Below are positions 61,283 to 64,000 of a stretch of 64,000 nt of DNA, in pieces (within the stretch, counting starts at the first letter, position 1; the number at the start of each line of letters is the position of its first letter). The stretch covers positions 186,001 through 250,000 of the forward strand of contig NZ_JAHSTS010000002.1 of NCBI RefSeq assembly GCF_019145435.1, in the 5' to 3' direction. The notes beneath the pieces are model-generated. The model worked only from the letters and a program-made list of their open reading frames with translations, ran no database searches and was not told the origin of the DNA. The position numbers and the translations under genes were made by a program. The DNA comes from Pseudomonas ekonensis. Its GTDB lineage: Bacteria > Pseudomonadota > Gammaproteobacteria > Pseudomonadales > Pseudomonadaceae.

Positions 61283-62316
61283 AGGTCCTGGTCACCGGCG
61301 CGGCCGGTTTCATCGGGGCCCACTGCGTGCTGCGGCTGATCCGCGACGGGCACGACGTGCTCGGCCTGGACAACTTCAACGGCTACTACGACCCGCAGCT
61401 CAAGCACGACCGCGTGCGCTGGGTGAGTCACGAGGCCGGGGACTTTCCGCTGGTGACGACTGATCTTGCCGACGCCCCGGCCATCGAGGCGCTGTTCGCC
61501 CGCGAACGGCCGCAGGTGGTGGTGCACCTTGCCGCGCAGGCCGGAGTGCGCTACTCGCTGGAGAACCCGCGGGCGTATCTGGACAGCAACCTGGAAGGCT
61601 TCCTGAACATTCTGGAAAGTTGCCGGCGCCACCCGGTCGAGCATCTGATCTACGCCTCGTCCAGCTCGGTGTACGGCGCCAACCAGCACACGCCTTACTC
61701 GGTGCAGGACGGGGTCAACCACCCGCTTTCGCTGTACGCCGCCACCAAGAAGGCCAACGAACTGATGGCCCACAGCTACAGCCACCTGTTCGGCATCGCC
61801 TGCACCGGCCTGCGCTTTTTCACCGTCTACGGGCCTTGGGGCCGGCCGGACATGTCGCCGATCCAGTTCGCCCGGGCGATCAGCGAAGGCCTGCCGCTGA
61901 AGCTGTTCAACTACGGCCGGCACCAGCGCGACTTCACCTACATCGACGACATCGTCGAGAGCATCGCACGCCTGATCGACCGCGCGCCCCACGCCAACGG
62001 CGCCTGGGACCGCGACCGGCCCGACCCCGCCAGCAGCATGGCGCCCTGGCGCCTGTTCAACATCGGCGGCCAGCACCCGGTGGAACTCAAGACCTACCTG
62101 GCGCTGCTGGAAAAACACCTCGGCCAAAAGGCCGTGGTCGAGCTGTTGCCCCTGCAACCGGGCGACGTGCTCAACACCTGCGCCGAGGCCAGCGACCTGG
62201 CCCGGGCCACCGGGTTCCAGCCCCGGATAGAGCTGGATGAGGGACTGGGGCGCTTCATCGCCTGGTTCCGCGAGTACTACCCCACAGCCTATCGCCCACG
62301 CGCCGCGCGCGGCTGA
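61279..62316 (+). CDS. NAD-dependent epimerase, UDP-glucuronate 4-epimerase type
   Basis: 345 residues from ATG 61279. Extended SDR: VTGAAGFIGAHCVLRL (NAD), catalytic Ser in YASSSSVYG and YxxxK in SLYAATKKANE, and FFTVYGPWGRPDM. The start VLGLDNFNGYYDPQLK with Asn-Tyr-Tyr is typical of UDP-glucuronate C4 epimerases. With Ugd it gives UDP-galacturonate for an acidic polysaccharide. Confidence 0.92.
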   Translation: MKVLVTGAAGFIGAHCVLRLIRDGHDVLGLDNFNGYYDPQLKHDRVRWVSHEAGDFPLVTTDLADAPAIEALFARERPQVVVHLAAQAGVRYSLENPRAYLDSNLEGFLNILESCRRHPVEHLIYASSSSVYGANQHTPYSVQDGVNHPLSLYAATKKANELMAHSYSHLFGIACTGLRFFTVYGPWGRPDMSPIQFARAISEGLPLKLFNYGRHQRDFTYIDDIVESIARLIDRAPHANGAWDRDRPDPASSMAPWRLFNIGGQHPVELKTYLALLEKHLGQKAVVELLPLQPGDVLNTCAEASDLARATGFQPRIELDEGLGRFIAWFREYYPTAYRPRAARG

Positions 62317-62334
62317 TCATCCGCGGAGGAATCC

Positions 62335-63081
62335 ATGACTGGACATGAGAAAGGTGTACCGATCCAACAGCTCTACCGCGACAAACGCATGGATCCGGAA
62401 CAGCGAATGCGCCTGGACAGCGCGATCCACCGCCAGGGGCGCGGCTGGGTCACCGGCCGCGAGGGCGGACGGCCCTGGACGCTGTCGCGCACCAACCGGG
62501 TGGTCGCCTGCCTCGGCGCCCTGGTCATCCTGCTGCTGATTTCCCCGCTGCTGCTGGGCCTGGCCCTGACCATCAAGCTCACCAGCCCGGGGCCTGTGAT
62601 GTTCGTGCAAAAGCGCACCGGCTACCGCGGCCGCAAGTTCGGCATGTACAAGTTCCGCACCATGGTGGCCAACGCCGAAGAACTCAAGGAGTCGCTGCGC
62701 CACCTGAACAAGCACGGCGCCGACGCCATCGACTTCAAGATCGACAAGGATCCGCGCATCACCGGCATCGGCGGCTTCCTGCGCCGCAGCAGCCTCGACG
62801 AGCTGCCCAACCTGTTCAACGTGGTGACCGGCGACATGCGCCTGGTCGGCCCCCGCCCGACCTCCTTCAACGCCTACCGCTACAAGGACAGCCACCTGGC
62901 GCGCCTGAGCATCTACCCCGGCATGACCGGCCTGTGGCAGATCTCCGGGCGCAGCGACGTCGACTTCGACCAACGGGTGGAGATGGATCTGAGCTACATC
63001 GCCGAGCAGAGCCTTTTGCTTGACCTGAAGATCCTGGTGAAAACCCCCTTCAAAGTATTCAGCGGCCACGGAGCAAGCTAA
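62335..63081 (+). CDS. Undecaprenyl-phosphate priming sugar transferase
   Basis: 248 residues, with GGAGG just upstream. Bacterial sugar transferase (polyprenyl phosphate glycosyl-1-phosphate transferase). One membrane segment (about 56-80), then KLTSPGPVMFVQKRTGYRGR, MYKFRTM, the DE pair in RSSLDELPNLFNV, and MRLVGPRP. It lacks the N-terminal four-helix domain of WcaJ/WbaP, so it is a short PglC-like form preceded by a polar ~50-residue extension. It starts repeat-unit synthesis by transferring a sugar phosphate to undecaprenyl phosphate. Confidence 0.95.
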   Translation: MTGHEKGVPIQQLYRDKRMDPEQRMRLDSAIHRQGRGWVTGREGGRPWTLSRTNRVVACLGALVILLLISPLLLGLALTIKLTSPGPVMFVQKRTGYRGRKFGMYKFRTMVANAEELKESLRHLNKHGADAIDFKIDKDPRITGIGGFLRRSSLDELPNLFNVVTGDMRLVGPRPTSFNAYRYKDSHLARLSIYPGMTGLWQISGRSDVDFDQRVEMDLSYIAEQSLLLDLKILVKTPFKVFSGHGAS

Positions 63082-63728
63082 TGGACGGTTCAACCAACAA
63101 AAGCCTGAGCATTGCCAGCCCCAGCGAGTCGAACCTGACCTCGACCGTGCTGGACCTGGATCTGCGGATCCTGTTCCTGACCGCCGCCAACCCCGGTGCG
63201 GGCACCACCACCAGCGCCCTGGCGCTGGCCAGCCAACTGGCGCAGATGAGCAGCGGCCTGGTGCTGCTGGTGGACGCCAGCCAGTCGGCGACCAACCTCA
63301 CCCAGCAACTGAACCTGGGCAAGGAGCGCGGCCTGCGCGAACTGCTGTTCAACGAAGAGAACCCGCCGCTGCTGCAGGACTGCGTGGTGCAGGTGTCGAG
63401 CCTTCCGTTTCACGTGCTGCCCAACGGCCGGCCGATCCGCACCATGGAGCGCCTGACCCCAGAGCGCCTCGGCCCGCTGCTCGATCAGTTGGGCAGCCAG
63501 TACCGCTTCGTGGTGATCGACGGCGACGCGGTGTACTCGGCCGCCGACACCCTGGTGCTCGGCACCCAGGCCGACGGCGTGGTGTTTGTGGTGCGGGCCG
63601 AAGACACCCGCTGGGAAGTGGCCCAGGCCGCCGTGCAGCGGCTGACCCAGGCCGGGGCGAAAGTGGTCGGCAGCGTGTTCAACCGCCGCAAGTACTACAT
63701 GCCCAAATGGCTGTACAAAAACCTGTGA
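63081..63728 (+). CDS. CpsD/BY-kinase-like P-loop protein with altered Walker A
   Basis: 215 residues; ATG shares a base with the previous stop. It has the fold of the CapB/CpsD and ParA group: ILFLTAANPGAGTTTSALAL (36-46 Walker A region), Walker A' VLLVDASQ, Walker B VVIDGDA and a terminal Asn-Arg-Arg-Lys region (GSVFNRRKYYMPKWLYK). The Walker A Lys is Thr42 (GAGTTT instead of GxGKS), so ATP hydrolysis may be lost or altered. The C terminus has three Tyr, fewer than a typical Tyr cluster. It probably regulates polysaccharide chain length with a Wzc-like partner outside the window. Confidence 0.85.
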   Translation: MDGSTNKSLSIASPSESNLTSTVLDLDLRILFLTAANPGAGTTTSALALASQLAQMSSGLVLLVDASQSATNLTQQLNLGKERGLRELLFNEENPPLLQDCVVQVSSLPFHVLPNGRPIRTMERLTPERLGPLLDQLGSQYRFVVIDGDAVYSAADTLVLGTQADGVVFVVRAEDTRWEVAQAAVQRLTQAGAKVVGSVFNRRKYYMPKWLYKNL

Positions 63729-63749
63729 GCCACCGCGAGGGATGACGCC

Positions 63750-64000
63750 ATGAACGCGAAAATGCTTGTGCTGCTGTTGCTCCCGCTCGCCGGCTGCTCC
63801 AGCACCTCCGACACCCTGACCATGCCGGTGAACATTCTCACCGCGCCGCCGGCCAACGCCCAGGCCACCGACATGCCCAAGGTCGAGCAGACCCTGCGAC
63901 CGCAAGATGTGCTGGACGTGATCTTCCACATCAGCACCAGCGGCTCGGACGCCTACCGCATCCAGTCCGGCGACCAGATCGGCCTGAACTTCACCGCCGC
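63750..64000 (+). CDS. Polysaccharide export lipoprotein (3' end outside window)
   Basis: Starts at ATG 63750 and runs off the window. Signal peptide with lipobox LLPLAGCSST. The following LRPQDVLDVIFHIS is the start of the Wza/OMA polysaccharide export (PES/SLBB) domain. It is an outer-membrane lipoprotein that forms the export channel. It is next in the same operon and fits a Wzx/Wzy-type pathway. Confidence 0.88.
   Translation, partial: MNAKMLVLLLLPLAGCSSTSDTLTMPVNILTAPPANAQATDMPKVEQTLRPQDVLDVIFHISTSGSDAYRIQSGDQIGLNFTA

Noticed and set aside
1..64000. tRNA or rRNA genes
   Set aside because: No cloverleaf or rRNA-like sequence was noticed by eye. A tRNAscan-SE and Rfam run would be decisive; a hit would overturn this.

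Overview
The window is a GC-rich bacterial chromosome segment that looks like the Pseudomonas fluorescens group. The reasons are a dense scatter of Pseudomonas-type REP palindromes (core GTGGGAGC..GCGAT, and a second GTGGAGAGGGAGC family), a dhcR-dhcAB-atoB carnitine-type locus, glcDEF, an orphan hcp-vgrG-rhs module, cobF and an exopolysaccharide cluster. No rRNA, tRNA, CRISPR array, phage or IS element was seen.

Layout. 1-3.4 kb: end of a two-component system, then a convergent DUF2063/DUF692 (MNIO) pair with no visible peptide substrate gene. 3.8-9.5 kb: a methyltransferase, a sirtuin, and the dhcR/dhcA/dhcB/atoB locus for 3-oxoacid-CoA metabolism. 9.6-10.5 kb: a gene-free tandem array of REP pairs with a period of about 134 bp. 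10.5-20 kb: mntH and a divergent membrane protein, small secreted proteins, an esterase, an orphan amino-acid binding protein with an AstE-family deacylase, rhodanese/ftrA, and cobF with an atypical histidine phosphatase. 20.3-27.6 kb: an RpiR-regulated set (cysteine hydrolase, glutamine-synthetase-like ligase, N-formylglutamate amidohydrolase, APC permease, two AruF/AruG-like succinyltransferase subunits) that reads as one nitrogen-compound catabolic system.

27.7-30.4 kb: oxaloacetate decarboxylase, then a lower-GC three-gene cassette: two apparently related proteins, one with a cupin-like HxH..E motif, translationally coupled to a 58-residue peptide. 30.5-39.4 kb: a diguanylate cyclase, then a BVMO-hydrolase-glcD-glcE-glcF run and hglS. 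39.4-48.3 kb: a type VI secretion auxiliary module (hcp, vgrG, DUF4123 adaptor, a 1589-residue Rhs effector, immunity gene), preceded by perfect inverted repeats that look like activator sites and a near-consensus sigma-54 element. The Rhs gene is a compositional mosaic. 48.5-52.5 kb: a secreted protein of unknown function, a Sel1-repeat protein, VanW and a family 2 glycosyltransferase. 52.5-59.5 kb: a structured intergenic region, a protein with an internal duplication, an AttH-like lipoprotein with its ABC exporter, and a phosphoethanolamine-transferase-like protein. 59.9-64 kb: start of an exopolysaccharide operon (ugd, epimerase, priming sugar transferase, a CpsD-like protein with an altered Walker A, polysaccharide export lipoprotein), cut by the window end.

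The most promising undescribed items are the cupin/peptide cassette (28.8-30.4 kb), the RpiR-controlled catabolic cluster (20.3-27.6 kb), the putative glycolate-ester pathway (31.8-37.9 kb) and the inverted-repeat control region of hcp (39.4-39.7 kb).
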